From: Onchocerca volvulus
Taxonomy: Eukaryota; Nematoda; Chromadorea; Rhabditida; Onchocercidae
Assembly: GCA_000499405.2 (NCBI GenBank)
Contig: HG738138.1
Span: 17,957,753 to 18,021,752 of the forward strand
DNA length: 64,000 nt
Direction of reading: 5' to 3'
The first letter of the stretch is position 1. Every line of letters begins with the position of its first letter. The translations under genes and the position numbers were made by a program. Below, piece after piece: positions 48,801 through 61,991 of this stretch. The notes beneath the pieces are model-generated. The model was not told where the DNA came from. It did not search any database and saw only the letters and a list, made by a program, of their open reading frames with translations.

Positions 48801-50333
48801 TTTTTTTTTTTTTTATTTATTTTTTTTTCCACTTCCAAGCACGTCCTATTTTATTGTAGATATTCCAACTGCGTTGCTGAATGTCATTTTGCCTCTTTTG
48901 GAAATAGATCCTGTCAAAAGGCCTACAGCTGAGGAAATTTGTTGCATTCCTATGATAGCAAAATGCATCCATGAACGCCAGGTATTACTTCTTTATTCGT
49001 GAAAAAGATTGTAATTATTTGTATATGTATTTATTTATTCCATATGGTTTATTTACGTGTTATTTTTGAAGTGGAATATGATAGACTCATTATTAAATTA
49101 AACAATTTTTTCAGTATAAATATCTTGAGCGTAACATGTGGTGGATACTATTAACAGTTGGTTATTCTTCTCTTTTCGCATCTTCATGGATTGTGCAACC
49201 GACACGTAGCACAATGATGCATGCAAATACTTACCTGAAAAGAGTGCATTCAAATCGTCGTCAATTTTCTCCATATCATCGTACCTTCAGAGCAGTAAAG
49301 ATTAAGAAAAAATATATGATTAATTTTGCATAACTATCAAATTATGTGTAATTGTCATATTAAATCAAGTTGTGTCAAAAATTTGAAATATTCTCAAGTA
49401 ATATTCTTTATAGAATTTGAATGAATGATAGTTTCAGACATCTGATGAGTCTCCGATGTTTAAACATGGAATTGTTCCTCGGGTCAGTGACTCTTCGCGG
49501 TTGGAATTAAAGTTTGAGGAAGACGACGATGGTGATTTCTTAACTTTTACCGAGAAATATGAGTTATCACATGTAATTCGAACTTAGTTAATGAGAAGCG
49601 ATCTGAATTTAAATTATTTATTTATTTTTTTTTGATTAATTTTAATCTTAGATTATAAATACAATGACAACGAAACTGACAGTGGTGATAAAATGGAGAT
49701 GAGTCAAAGTGAAGATGAGCTGATCATCTGTAAACGAAGAACCACATTTCGATGAAATTGGAGCAAATCCAAGGATGGATATTGATATTTCTTCTCCAAG
49801 TAGTTTGAAAAGTATTCTTTTATTTGAACAAAGTAATTTTTCAGTATTTTCTTTTTTTTCAGTATTTTTCAGTATTTTTTTTTATTTTTTAGGTTTCCTT
49901 CAAAAACTATTTTTATATTCGACATATTTTTGTTTAGAAGACAATTCTACGCATAACTGTGGTGGAGATGCAATTGGTTTAACAAATTTATTTCATAGCA
50001 AAGCTACTTTCTATGAATTTGGAGCAACAGGTGATGTATTCGAAGGGTGAGTTTTAGGTGTTTCAGTTGCACTTTATCATATTTGCATTTTCATATCAAT
50101 TGCCCATGTTACAATGCATGGGTTGCCTTGTGAGTTCCAACATTCATTAAGTGAATTTTTGTGCTTGGTATTAGTGCCGTAAGTTTTCTTCTATGATTAT
50201 TATTTCTGAAGTATTGGAACTTGTTTTATATTATTATCTTTACATTAAACAAGCTTCATTAAGGGCTTGTTCATGTTCTCAACGGAAGATACTGATATAT
50301 AAAAATTTGAAATTCAGACATTTCAGAACAATT

Positions 50334-50370
<37 letters not shown>

Positions 50371-51621
50371 CAGGAGTGATTACAATATTTTTCATGGAGA
50401 AGAGAATTCAAACGAAAAAACGTCTAGTAGGGTAATTGCTTTGTTTCATTTTTTAATTCATGTTTTTCAGTTTTTCAGTTATAAAATTTGTAGGTATTTT
50501 TGCATCGCGTTTTTCGAAACGTTTAAATGAAGTTGTTATTTCTTTAGATCGAAATTTTCATCAAGTGTTTTTAAACTTTACAGGAGAATGAATTTATGCC
50601 AGAAAATTCCGAATTACAGCAGGATATTTCTGTTTATGATACTTTGGAGTTTGATGATCATGAACTGCCTAGTATATCAGGAAGTATTTCTGGTAAGGAA
50701 TAATTTCTTGCTATCCGAATCTTTGGAATCATTTCAAATTTGAAAGTTATTTTATGATTTTCTTCAAGCATTATGAATTATCTTAATAAATTTTCTGATC
50801 CAAATATGGAAATAAAATTCAAAAATATGTTGTATGCATAAGAAAATTTGGCTTTATAATATCAAAGAGGTAAGAACTAATGTAATTCACTTAAAAGTTT
50901 TTCTTCACTACAAGGTTGATATTTTAGAGCATTTCAGTAATTTGAATTTTAATAGGTTTTCTTTTTAGACAGACCAAAATCTCCAGAGCCACCAGAGGAC
51001 GAAATATCTCCTTTGCGTGATGGTTACTTAACACCGCCAAGTAATACAACGCCTTCACTCTTCATGTGCAAAACACCAGCACGAGGACAATTTGATGATT
51101 CCGCTGAGCAGAAACTGCGTCATTATTATTGGTGGCGCGAGTGGTTTGAATCACCCACTAGGAGATTCAGGCGAACTCCGGAGGAAGTAATAGAAACTGG
51201 AGGTGACATTTCTTAGTGCTCTTCATATCAATAATGCATTTTATGCTTTATGTATAATGCTGCTTGTCTAACAGTGAAATTTAAATTTTTTTTCTGTTAT
51301 TAATATAAAGCTTATCTGTAGCTGGTTAATATAATCTACTTATCAGTTAAAAATGCTAATTAGTTTGCTTTTAATACATGCATTGTAGCTTCAAGAAATG
51401 ATACATCGCAAGAAGCACTGGGTGAAAAGCAGCTGTCAGAAATAGAAGCAGAATTATCCCATTCTGTTGATGATACTACTCGTCGAAGAGCTTATTTTCA
51501 TAAGCGTGGACCATCACCACCTGCAAAACGTGCTCAAATTGATAATGAAGACGATACTGGTAACAGTGAGAACCAGAGAGATGATCCTGAAATCAAGAAA
51601 TCAGACACAAATGCAAAATGA
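45843..51621 (+). CDS. wee-1.3: MYT1/WEE-1.3 membrane-associated CDK1-inhibitory kinase
   Basis: MYT1 phosphorylates the inhibitory Thr/Tyr of CDK1, opposing CDC25. Exons: 45843-46058, 46389-46515, 47310-47410, 47759-47967, 48061-48136, 48351-48473, 48546-48750, 48860-48981, 49115-49294, 49438-49531, 49740-49811, 49938-50046, 50374-50431, 50584-50692, 50969-51202 and 51389-51621, giving ~755 residues. The kinase shows CIGKGSFGEV, YAVK, YVRAWEEYGFLYIQTELC, HLDIKPQNVL, GDFS and YLAPEVLQNG, with the MYT1-type HLD catalytic loop. DFS replaces DFG. After the kinase, WWILLTVGYSSLFASSWIV is a membrane segment, as in MYT1. The long acidic Ser/Pro tail includes PARGQFDDSAEQKLR. The intron at 48751 begins GC, required by phase. 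The join around 49531-49740 is uncertain: an extra acidic open piece at 49652-49729 does not fit in frame. Intron 2 carries Wolbachia-like DNA. Confidence 0.92.
46534..46840 (+). pseudogene. Wolbachia-derived nuclear fragment (AI-2E/PerM permease C-terminus)
   Basis: Lies inside MYT1 intron 2, starting ~18 nt after the exon donor. 46534-46731 is one open frame of 65 codons with a bacterial-looking sequence: PLLRGKKVHIYP, FGLIGILLFIPIIAIINVSI, RYAIDVYLQNEFYKGG, stop. This is the C-terminal membrane part of an AI-2E (PerM) family permease, whose proteins end with a similar FIG-L--P--AI--V-IR-A stretch. 26 nt later a short frame, 46757-46840, starts MKKMDLKILFVHDKNKQIL and stops. It may be the start of the next bacterial gene (Hda/DnaA-like in related genomes, tentative). 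The host has no such family in this context. The fragment is non-functional, and its ends are not precisely placed. Confidence 0.7.
50338..50370 (+). repeat. T33 tract directly before a MYT1 acceptor
   Basis: 33 consecutive T run straight into CAG and the exon at 50374. An extreme polypyrimidine tract. Confidence 0.95.
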
Positions 51622-52015
51622 TTTATGCGGAAGATAGTAAATGCTTAAATCAAAGTTCAGCATAGAAATGTCATGTTTTTCTTATAATTTTCCGTTTTTA
51701 TTACCTGATGTTTGCAATTGGAATTTCAGTTTAAATGAAAGGTTCAGTTTTTAACTTTATCACGAATGTGATTAAGAAGACAAATTGAGTAGGGCTGTTT
51801 GTAGGCGAAAAAAAAGTCACTCTACGGAAGTCAGTAAAATAGATGATTTTTCAGACTGTATTATGATCTTTTTTTTTTTTTTTTTTTTTATTTGCTCATT
51901 TCTTATTTATAGTAATAAGAGGAGCAGTAACGAGTGCTTGAAATAGAATTTTGTATTTCGTACACTACAATACTTTTACGAACTTGTTTGTTTTATAATG
52001 AAATTGTTTTGCTTG

Positions 52016-52146
52016 ATAAAAATTTATATCGTGGGAATTTTTCCAAAAGTGGAAATTAGTAATTTTATCGTACATCGTTTTTTGCTACAAATCGTTTGTT
52101 ATTCGTACTGAAGTTATTTGTATAATTTCACGATATAAATTTTTAT
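52016..52146. repeat. 18-bp perfect inverted repeat, 95-nt spacer
   Basis: ATAAAAATTTATATCGTG at 52016-52033 is the exact reverse complement of 52129-52146. The arms could pair in a MYT1 3' UTR transcript or mark a small element. Confidence 0.7.
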
Positions 52147-53808
52147 TTGTTAAAATTTTATTTCTCTTTTACTATCTTTCAAGTCTTTTACAATTTCACT
52201 TATGAGATTTTTTTTGCAAAATGTTTTCAAAGTACAAAGTATACGGGCTGCCGCATACGAGAGCATATGATGAGTAAGATTTTTTGCAAACTGATGCGTC
52301 CTGAAATTTGCATTAATAAGCAAAATTTAATGTTGTGAGTTTAACTTGACCATGTACACTTTGTAGATGTAATGGTTAGGAGTGTAAATTCATTGGTGAA
52401 AATAATACAACTTAACAATTTATCAATTTTTTTGATATCAGTGCTGTTTAGGATTTGTTTAACAAGTTTTTTTGGGTAAGAATTGTAATGGTCAACTTAA
52501 GTTCACATAAACTGTTAGTCTAGTTACATTTGTTGAATAAGGTTTTTCTACAGTATGGCACTTGATAATGAAACGTTCTATTTATCTCTTACTTTGTTTA
52601 GTGCATATTGGTACATACTGTTGAATTACACAGAAATGAAGTAGAAATTCTACCCTTTATCTAGAAATTGGTTTTAGTTTCTAAAAAGTTCGAATTAATT
52701 TAGCAGTATTTTTTTGCATTCATTTCATTTCACTTGTTATATATTTCTGTACACATACGGATTACTCTAGTATTATTTTGTGCTCAGGTATATTTTAATT
52801 TGTTTTGAATTCATCCACTAATTTTTGTGTGTTCGTGTGTCTTTGGTCCCATTTTTTTTTTTTCGGAGAATATTGTTGAGACAGAAACTTGAGGTGAATG
52901 GAAGTAATGAAACTAATTTTAATGTGCCTAAAATTAAAAGTCAATGACCACTCAATTTAAGTGGAATAAAATCTAGCACATTAGAATCATTCTGATGTGT
53001 CAGACCGTATTCGCAATATAATAGTCACTTTGATAATGTAGGTGCATTTCAAAATATTTTAAATCTTCAAAAAATGAATTGTCGGTCGTTCACCTTAGTT
53101 TGATTTCTTTGCCGATATGAGTAGTGAACAAAGAGAAGGATAGTGGGTCTTAAACACGTTTTGAATACTACCTCACTGATCATGATAAGGCAGGTACTTT
53201 TTGTGGCTCATTATCTCATCCATTACCTATTGAAATTTTCGACACTCGAAAACGTCTAAAGGATTCAATAATAATTTTTTTGTTGAACTTCAAATTTTTT
53301 GTTATTCCTTTTTCCTAGTCTTGTTTCTTGTTTTTTTACAACTCCATTCTGATCTTTGTCACTATCGCTTTTGCATATCCTTAATTAATTGTACAGAAAA
53401 GCTTTGGATCTTCCAAACACTATACTTTTTACATTAATCAGATATAATCATCTACATTGCTTGATGTCATTACTTACTTGTTCATTTTATTTATAATCCT
53501 TCCACGTTTTATTTGTGCTCTTTTCACATATGCATTCATTTGCTTAACGCGTCTATTTCGCCTATTACGCCTCATATAGCGAAGTACTATATAGAACAAG
53601 TTTTTCGTTGTCTAAAGCAAAGAAGTTTTCCATATGCTCGGACAGAAGTTTAAGAAATGGTTCCTCATTAAATTAATCCATATGAGACGTATTAATCCAT
53701 TTGAGATTCTAATCTCTCTTATCTCGTCGTAACTTATCTACAGCAGCTAGCTTATATTTGTTATGAGCATTCATAATAAGGGACATGAGGATTTTGTGAT
53801 TAATTAGT

Positions 53809-54144
53809 TCAAATATTTATGAAGTATGCTCGCAAAAAAAATTTTGCCAAAAAATGGGTGAGTACTGGCATCCTTTCATAAAGAAAAGTGCGATATATTT
53901 CTCTGGGAAGGCTGCTCTTCACAGCTGAACCATAATAAAAAGCCTTTAAATTGTTGCTGAAATTAGATGAAATTCTAATTAAATGACAATATTTTATGGT
54001 GGACTGCGAAAGCAAAATATATTTCACAAGTTCATTAATGAGAACTGGTCTTTCCAATGGAGAGAAATGAACGGTTATCTTTCCAGGAAAGATAGCGACA
54101 TGTGATGTCACTTTCAGTGATATAACAATTGACATAACTGTCAC
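53809..54144 (-). CDS. Unrecognised 111-codon ORF
   Basis: One of the longest non-exon frames in the window, on the strand opposite its neighbours. The ATG at 54132 is preceded by GTGACAGTT. The text (HVAIFPGKITVHFSPLERP ... VKSSLPREIYRTFLYERM) has mixed composition rather than low complexity, but no family is recognised and no splice partners were found. It could be an exon of an unseen gene or chance. Confidence 0.22.
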   Translation of the reverse strand: MTVMSIVISLKVTSHVAIFPGKITVHFSPLERPVLINELVKYILLSQSTIKYCHLIRISSNFSNNLKAFYYGSAVKSSLPREIYRTFLYERMPVLTHFLAKFFLRAYFINI

Positions 54145-55917
54145 TTGTAGCGAAAAGATTATATGAGAAATGGTGCCAATATTATTTCAATTGATATATC
54201 TAATAATTTTAAGATTTCATTTTTTTGTTAAAGTAATCAATTACTGAATTTCCATAAAATTGAAATAATCAAACTGAATGAATACAAAATGCCGTCCTGA
54301 GATGTATGGAACAAGCAAGTCTTTTCTATATCGATTTGCCATTGGTCATACTGAGCCTGTGTATTCATTGATGAGAGTCTCAATTCATTAAGTGAGCGAG
54401 ATCTACCTACTCGGTGCTCTTTCGAAGGAAGTGTTATTTACATCATTTTATTGGGAGTACCAATCAACTCATTAAATTTTATAGTTTTTAATGAGTCATT
54501 TAAAATCTTCGGAATTATTGCGAATTTTTCCTGGTTTCATCGACAGTCTTTATTAATTCTAATTTAAAGTTTAATACTTGAATTCTGCATTGATTCGCTT
54601 TCTCATATCATTGTTTGTCCATGATCCTGGTCTTAATCATCTGATCCCTCACAAAACTATAACTGGATATTTCCTAATCCGGTGATGGCTTTTTCCATTG
54701 CATGAAAATGATCAATTCCATTTGTTGAACATTCTGGAAAAAATGTTCAAATATTTCAAAAATACAAAATGGGCATTGTAATCTATACTAGCAAAGAATT
54801 TCAATCCAAGCACTGATGAAGCACAAAACGCACATAATTAAAACAACTTTTGCACATTTTATAGGCAGAAAAGTCATTATCGATCGATTTTATGATAATC
54901 AGAGAAACAGGTTATCATTTTCTACCAACATCTTTGTTAAAAATATGCAGTGACATGTTTTCTTTTGTTGTTTGCTGATAAACTCAATCAATCTTAGGTC
55001 TATCGTGTTAAAGAAAGAACGATGCAAAGATTTTTTTCTGCTTTCCTACTACTATAGACATATATGTGCGATTATTATAATCAAGAATGGCGAAAAAATT
55101 ATATAATTATATGAAAGAATCAGTGAAATTCGGCCAGCAAATTTAATTTTCTCTATGAACGTCACTTTTTCTTTTATCTACATCCTTAGAATGTTATAAC
55201 ATTTGCGTGTTGAAATTTAACCTTTTCAATGTCATTCTAAGTTTGTACTTTTAGCTGAAGCTGCTAACGTTTATGTCAAAATGTTTTCTACGTAAAAGAG
55301 CTTATTTTATTGGCATCTATCATTGGATATTATACACATTTCCCAACAAACTCAGCTGTTTTATCAACTCTTTTTGCTAGTGAATTTGACTTATTTGTAT
55401 TTGCATGCATCATTTTTAGAAGACACTAATTAATATTTGTTTCTTCGATGTTCTATAGCAATTCGGATTTAAGTATAATTTAATTTGACAACTATCATAA
55501 CCCTTAATTAAACTGTCCTACCTTATCTTGTCACCGTTTCTTCTTCCTACATTATTGAAACTTTTATAACTATCAGAATCTCAGTATTTTCTTATCACAA
55601 TACTTAACATCTTAAAAATCTCTTAAATATTAATATTCACGTCCTTCAATATTATTTAAGCAAAAGACTTCTTTTTATGAGTAGTACAAATTCATTATAT
55701 TTTATTTTCACTGTTTTATTATTATCAATATTAAAATCCTATTTTCATCACAAATTCTTATTTATGGGATCGCTGTTATTTTTATTGTTCTGTAGAAAAA
55801 TTTCACAATATCTTAGGTTGATATTTTAGAGATTATACAGTTTAGGTAGTAGAGATTCAAATATTCCCTGTTTCAAATGTACAATTTTCTCGAATTATAG
55901 GATTGTGATTTAACCAG

Positions 55918-58900
55918 ATGCATGGATCCATTTTAAAAGACCCGGTAGCTGTATATCTTCTCAAGTTTAGCCCGTTAACACGTTTGACGATCGTAATCTT
56001 TGGTGCTGTGCTGATACATCTGTCTTTGGGAACATATCATACTTTCGGTAAGTTCCTGATTCTTCTTATCTTTCATTTAACTCGATATTGACCTGTTTCC
56101 ACACTGTTCACATAGTTCTAACTAGGGTCAGAACTTACTGCAGAAAAGACAACATAGATTTTGAACACTGATTTTTGAACTTCAGGAAATATGCTGCCAT
56201 ATTTGGCATCATATATGCGTAACAATACAGATTCGACAATCAATCATGAAATGTTGGTTTGGATACCTACTTTTCAGGGTAAGCTTTTTATGAAATTTAG
56301 CAAATTCTACTAGATTTCTTAAAGAACTGAAGTTATTAGAAATTAAATAAGCAGTAAGTCCATATTAAATTAGATGATTTTTTTTCTTCCGTTAATCTGG
56401 TATTTCTCTATTAATTTTGTTTAAATAGAAAATTGATTAAAACAGTATGATGAATTAGATTCCCTTATTTCAGGTTGTTTTCCTTTTGCTATGATTATTG
56501 GTGGTTTCGTGAATGCTAAATTTGGCTTAAGACTTGCCACATCATTAGGATGTACTATCATGACGTGAGTTTTTTGTATTTGAAAAATTCGGTTAAAATA
56601 AACTTGGAAAAGAAAAAAAAATAGGATTCCTTGGGAAAACACCACATTGCGTGAATTTTCTGAAATTTCCCGAATTTCTGGAAGAGGATAAATTTACCAT
56701 TTTACAAAAACAATTCAAAAAATTTTTAGTGCTGGTGTTTTTTTATCTTATTGGACGATCAGGAGATCATTTCAAGCATTTTTGGTGACGTATGGTATAA
56801 TGTTTGGACTGGGACAAGGAATGGCTTATGTTCTTACCGTTTCATGTGTTATCAATGCAAGTACTATTTTTCTTTATTTATTGAGAAATGAAAAATGGTG
56901 ACATGCGATTACCTGGATTTTGGACTGTATTCAGTAAATAGAATTATATTATCAGATAGCTTTTTATGGAATAACAGATAAGATACGATCTCATATAATA
57001 AACTTTAAGAGCAATGGCAATAACTTTGCAACATTTTTATGCAGTGAATCTGTTCTGCTTTTTGAATATCTTTTTTGGCGATAGATCATCTAATAGAAAA
57101 TTTATGTGCCATTGATTTGATGGTTATTGTAGTCTGATTTCCTGTTGCAAATTCAGATTATACTTCTAAATCAGGACTAGGAAGAAAAAGAGTAATTTAG
57201 ACGAAACAAATTTATCAGGACAGAAAGAACAAAAATAATGTTTTTTTCTTTTCTAGATTGAAAAATTGCTATGTTATTTACTTCTATTTGAATAACATCT
57301 TCAATTTATTTAGACTTTTTGTCAAAACCTTTATATTTTATCTCTTCTTTGCTGATTATTTTTAAAAATGCCATGTTATTATTGTATTATAAATGACCAG
57401 GTATTAACACATTTGAGAACTAATCTACATATCATTCATTCCGTAACATGTGCGTAGGATCTTTTTGCAGCTGCTTATAATGCAAGAGACAATAATTTTT
57501 CTTGTTAATAATCATCATAATATTTCCGTAGTTTAATTAGCCATTTAAGGAAAATAGGACTTTCTGCGTAATTTCCATTACAAAAGTTAAAGTAACAATT
57601 TTTTAAGTGGGCTCCAAAACATGTTGGATTTGTAAGTGGTATTGTAGCAGCTGGCTTTGGAATCAGTTCATCGATATTCGCTCCACTTCAAACCATCTAT
57701 CTCAACCCCTTGAATCACAAACCAACTGTATTTGCGTAAGTTTATCAAAAAAAAAAAAAAAAAAAAAAGAAAGGGAGAAAGAAAAATCCATTCTGAAGAG
57801 TTTTAATGAAAATTACTTAAATAGAGTTAAAGTTTTCCAAATTTTATTTATCTTTACTTTTTGTTTTTTAAATCTCCTGGCTTGCTCAACCATTTCAGTT
57901 ATTTCACAGACAGAGATATGATTGCTCGAGTACCATCAATATTTTATACTTTTGCAGCAGTTTATGGAATTATGCAGTTCATTGGTTTAATAGTTATTTG
58001 TGATCCCATCGATGTGGTTAGTTTACAACACAAAAATTTTTATATTAATTATTTAGCTGTATAAATCACTAATTAAGAGAAAAGAAAATGTACACACGGA
58101 GTAAATGATTGTGCGCGAAACATTGAAAATGTATTAAATTAAAATCAATTTTAGGATAAACAATCCGATGCACTCCAAGTGCAGATTTCAATTTCACTGT
58201 GGAAATGGTTTGATGAAGTTTTCAAAAGTAAACGTACTTCGCTTTGTCGTAGTACGAAGCAGTACGCTTATTCACGATTACGGACTTTCAGTCAGAGATC
58301 CATGAGTGTAAATGTTGTTATATGAATTCTGACAGAAATTTTCAAACATATTTTTTGATAATTCGAATGACTAACAGTTCAGTTTTAAAAGGGAGAATCA
58401 CAAGATTTTGTTTAGAAATTAACACTGGAATCTTCGAAAATTCATTTTTTAAAAACAAAACTATCTAGGAATCATTGGAAGAAGAAGTGGTGAATTTATC
58501 TGAGGAACCACTATCTCTGAGTCCATTAGAAATGCTGCGAAGTTCGACCTTTTATTGGCTATTTTGCGCTCTCTTCTGCTGCTCTTTTTATGGAAATATG
58601 TTTTACAATTTATATAAGGTTGAGTATATTTTTATTTCTCTATACTAATCACATTTGCGGAAATCATTTGTAGCTTGAAGGCACTTTGATAAGGCTTATT
58701 GATTTCTATCTATAAGTGATATTTAAGTACTTCGTATCCTGTTCAAATTTCACTATTTCTGGAATATGCTAATTTTTATTGTATCCTTCTTCCTATTTTT
58801 ATCTCCAGGCAATTTGAACTTTAGAATTTAAGGAATGAGTTTAATTTTACCTGTAGGCATTCGGGGAAACATTCATTGATGATGACATGTTTATGGCTTA

Positions 58901-60146
58901 TGCATTTAGCACAGCTTCAATATGCAATGCGTTAGCTCGTATAGGATGGGGTATTCTCGCGGATCGTACCAGTTTTCAGGTTTCTTTATCTCGTTGCTGA
59001 TGAAAAGATTTTTGAATTCATTTTGAAAATCTATAAAATTTTGCATTTGCGATAAAAATTATTTGATTTGACTGAAACGACGGATATAAACCTTGTAAAC
59101 TTGCGTCCTGAAAATAGAAAATTTTAATCCAAGGAGAATTTTTTTTTTTTCAAGGTATCCTTGACATGTGCTACTTTCTTGGCTACTATATTATTGCTAA
59201 CAATGCCACTTACTCCATTTGGTGGAAAATGGATCTACTTTATTTGGGTAAGAGAATTGATTTTGACAATAATGGCAAGAAACCCAATTCTTCCTCAAAG
59301 CTTTCAGCATTTTTTGGACGATATGAAATCCTGATCTATAAAACTAGTTTTTCGATTTCCCTATCTTTTTTCATTTCACTTTTACTAGAAAACGGGTTTG
59401 TTTTTAGATGAATCTCATGTTTATATGTTTATCAGCTACTCCTGCTCTTTTTATAACAGCATCCGTTAAGTGCTTCGGACTGGATCATAAATCGACTAAT
59501 TATGGATGTTTAATTCTTTCCACCGTATGCTTCTTTATTGTCTACTAAATTTCTTGAAAATTTAGAAAAAATTCTTGAAAAAAATTTCCTTTTCGAAATT
59601 AAAATATAAATTTCAAAAAATTAATTGTTACAGACACTGAGCGCAATATTATTAGCAATCGGTTGTGAATATGTTTTAGCAATTGTTGGATATACATTCG
59701 CCTTCCTTATTACGGCTATTCTAGCTTTTATCGGTACAGTTTATTAATTTTATCATGAATATCATCTACAACATACCTTTTGAAAGGAGAAAAAGAGTAT
59801 CGAGCTATGCCTCAGTTTGACGGTCAAATTTTGCTGAAACGAAATCGTCGCATGCCTGCTCATGCGACCTTTGATGTCTAGATCTTAATAATACTCAAGA
59901 AAACTCTTACTGAAATCTGTGATGCAAAAGAAAAAAAAAATCGATTTCTATTATGCTTAAGTAACCTTAAGGCGATCCCTGAATTTAAATTGATTTTGCA
60001 TGCAAACGATTCAAATATCGAAAATAGATGTTAAAGTCATTTCTAGATATTGAATGCATTCAAAAACTTATTAATTTGTTTAAATTTTAGCATTTATTTT
60101 GGCGATTACGATTCAATGCACCGCAAGAGCTCATTTCATTACCTGA
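55918..60146 (+). CDS. Major-facilitator transporter, oxalate/formate-antiporter type
   Basis: Predicted 12-helix transporter; substrate unknown, probably a monocarboxylate-like anion by family. Exons in phase: 55918-56047, 56186-56278, 56474-56564, 56730-56856, 57608-57735, 57899-58016, 58155-58307, 58469-58618, 58857-58979, 59155-59247, 59408-59524, 59634-59733 and 60091-60146, giving about 492 residues. Seen: helix 1 (LTIVIFGAVLIHLSLGTYHTFG), GGFVNAKFGLRLATSLG (MFS loop 2-3 type motif), FGLGQGMAYVLTVSCVINWA, PKHVGFVSGIVAAGFG, a charged central loop (SKRTSLCRSTKQ), and second-half ARIGWGILADRTSF. The ATG follows directly on TTTAACCAG, which could be a spliced-leader acceptor. The intron at 56857 starts GCAAGT, a GC-AG intron needed to keep the frame. 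Confidence 0.9.
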
Positions 60147-60269
60147 TTATTCTAAACTGAATATTGCAAAGTTTGATCTCTTTGGTATTGTATGTTTTAT
60201 CCAGTATTAGTAAATTTTTCACATTAGTTGCAGAACTTCACGTTTTATGCCGAAATGAGCGATGAATTT

Positions 60270-60270
<1 letters not shown>

Positions 60271-60305
<35 letters not shown>
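60271..60305 (+). repeat. A35 homopolymer
   Basis: 35 consecutive A about 125 nt after the transporter stop. It could be a retroposed tail remnant or simple slippage. Confidence 0.95.
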
Positions 60306-60309
<4 letters not shown>

Positions 60310-61346
60310 AAGTTTCCGAAAATCGAAGCCCATGACCAAAGAAGAAATACTCATTTGAAGTGTTAGAATTGATCTCTTGAATTTTTTCTGGTAGTATCCT
60401 TCAGGTTCGAATATTTGAAGAATAATTTAATAGCATTTTGAGAAAATAAATTATAGGGAAAGAAATTATATGGGAAAAAAAAATCTTGATTCTAGTGATA
60501 AAAATAAGCGAAGTTATCCACAGTAATTTTACAGATATAAAATATCCAAACAACTCTCAAGAAGCACTTTGCTTGATTAATTTCTGAAATAGATGTGTAA
60601 GCAGGAAGCATTCTCATCTAAGAGATGATGCACTTTTTTCAATTAATTGATTGGAAATAGCTTACCCCTTATTATTTGCTTCTCAGATTTATTTAGAAAT
60701 TTGCTCTCCATTTTATTTCTTCTTTAAAAAAACTTCTAAATTGCACTAAATTTCTCCTTTGCCATCAAAATTATGATATATAGCTCTAGTCAGTAGTTGG
60801 TTGTGAAATCAAAAACTAAATTCAAATATAACATGAGAGATTCAAATATGATGTCAGAATCATTCAATCAGTAAAGCATGAAGCTGTTTACCTATTTCAA
60901 TAATAATCATCCAAGCAGGAATATATCAGATTTGTATTTTTTCGTATCTTAACATTTTCTAAATCAATTTCTTATCCAAAAATTTTCTATTTTGTTGTTT
61001 AATATATAACAGAAGAAGTAGCATCGAAGAAGCGCGGTAGAGAAATAGCCAAACTTTATTGATATAAATTATTTATTACATTATAATAAATATTACGTTT
61101 TCGTTTAACTTACAGATTTTTACATAATTTGCCGATTAATATGACCTATTTCTGAAAACATCTAAAAGGTGTGCATTCCTTGTATTCAAAATAAACTTTC
61201 CAGTTATTTCTGTCTTCTCAATTATTTTTTAAATTCATGAAGGCATCTTTTTAACGGCATCTTTTTTTTTTTTTAATTCATAGAAGTATTAATGGGTTCG
61301 CACTCCATTCTATTCTACTTTTTATACACTTTGTTCTATCTTTCCT

Positions 61347-61370
61347 ATAGCTACTTTAGAAAGTAGCTAT
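61347..61370. other. 11-bp palindrome
   Basis: ATAGCTACTTT (61347-61357) and AAAGTAGCTAT (61360-61370) are exact reverse complements separated by 2 nt. It may form a small cruciform. No function assigned. Confidence 0.6.
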
Positions 61371-61991
61371 TTTATTACATCCTTTTCAAATTTATTTCAG
61401 TTTATTTCCTTTGCCTTCTCTCTCAATACCATCATTATCAATTTACAATTAAGTTTCTTTTTTCTGTTATTTTCTGTAAATTAATATTTTCACTGCGCTT
61501 TACTATTGTCAGAGGAGAAATACGGAGCTACTTAAATATTACAGTTCCATTTTAAAAGCAGATATTTTTTCAAATTCCAAATAATTCAAAGAACAAAAAT
61601 TTATTTTAGCAAACAACTGCCTCTTTAGCTGATCCGAATTATATTGTCAGTAAGAACAGCAAGAATTTCAACGACATAAACTTCAAGCAACTGAAGAATG
61701 CATTCTTCATCGTCAACATCCCTGTCATCGTTAACGGATTGTGCAAGCACAGATGATAGCGTATGCTGAATTAGTATTCTTCAACGTAATTAATGATAAA
61801 TTGCCATCATGTGGCAACGATTCTGATGCAGTGATTCAAACTTTGCATTGCTCGTCCTCAATAGTTTCAAAAGTCCATCTTCTCTCAAATTCTATAATTT
61901 TCTAATTTCTTGATTTAGCTTTCTTCATCCTCTCCAATGATTTCATTGGCTTTCCAACTGGTTCAGTTTCTAAATTTCTAAACATTCCAGA

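Larger units (their letters stand above)
51622..55917. other. Intergenic between MYT1 and the MFS transporter
   Basis: 4.3 kb. The first part is probably the MYT1 3' UTR. It holds an 18-bp perfect inverted repeat (52016-52033 / 52129-52146) and one unexplained minus-strand frame (53.8-54.1 kb), both listed. No exon with supporting splice phase was found on the plus strand. Confidence 0.5.
60147..61991. other. Intergenic between MFS transporter and annexin
   Basis: 1.8 kb, A/T-rich. It contains an A35 run and a small palindrome (listed). Near 61.61-61.75 kb the composition is less extreme and a short upstream annexin exon could lie there (CAAACAACTGCC ... before GTCAGT), but it cannot be confirmed. 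Confidence 0.45.
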
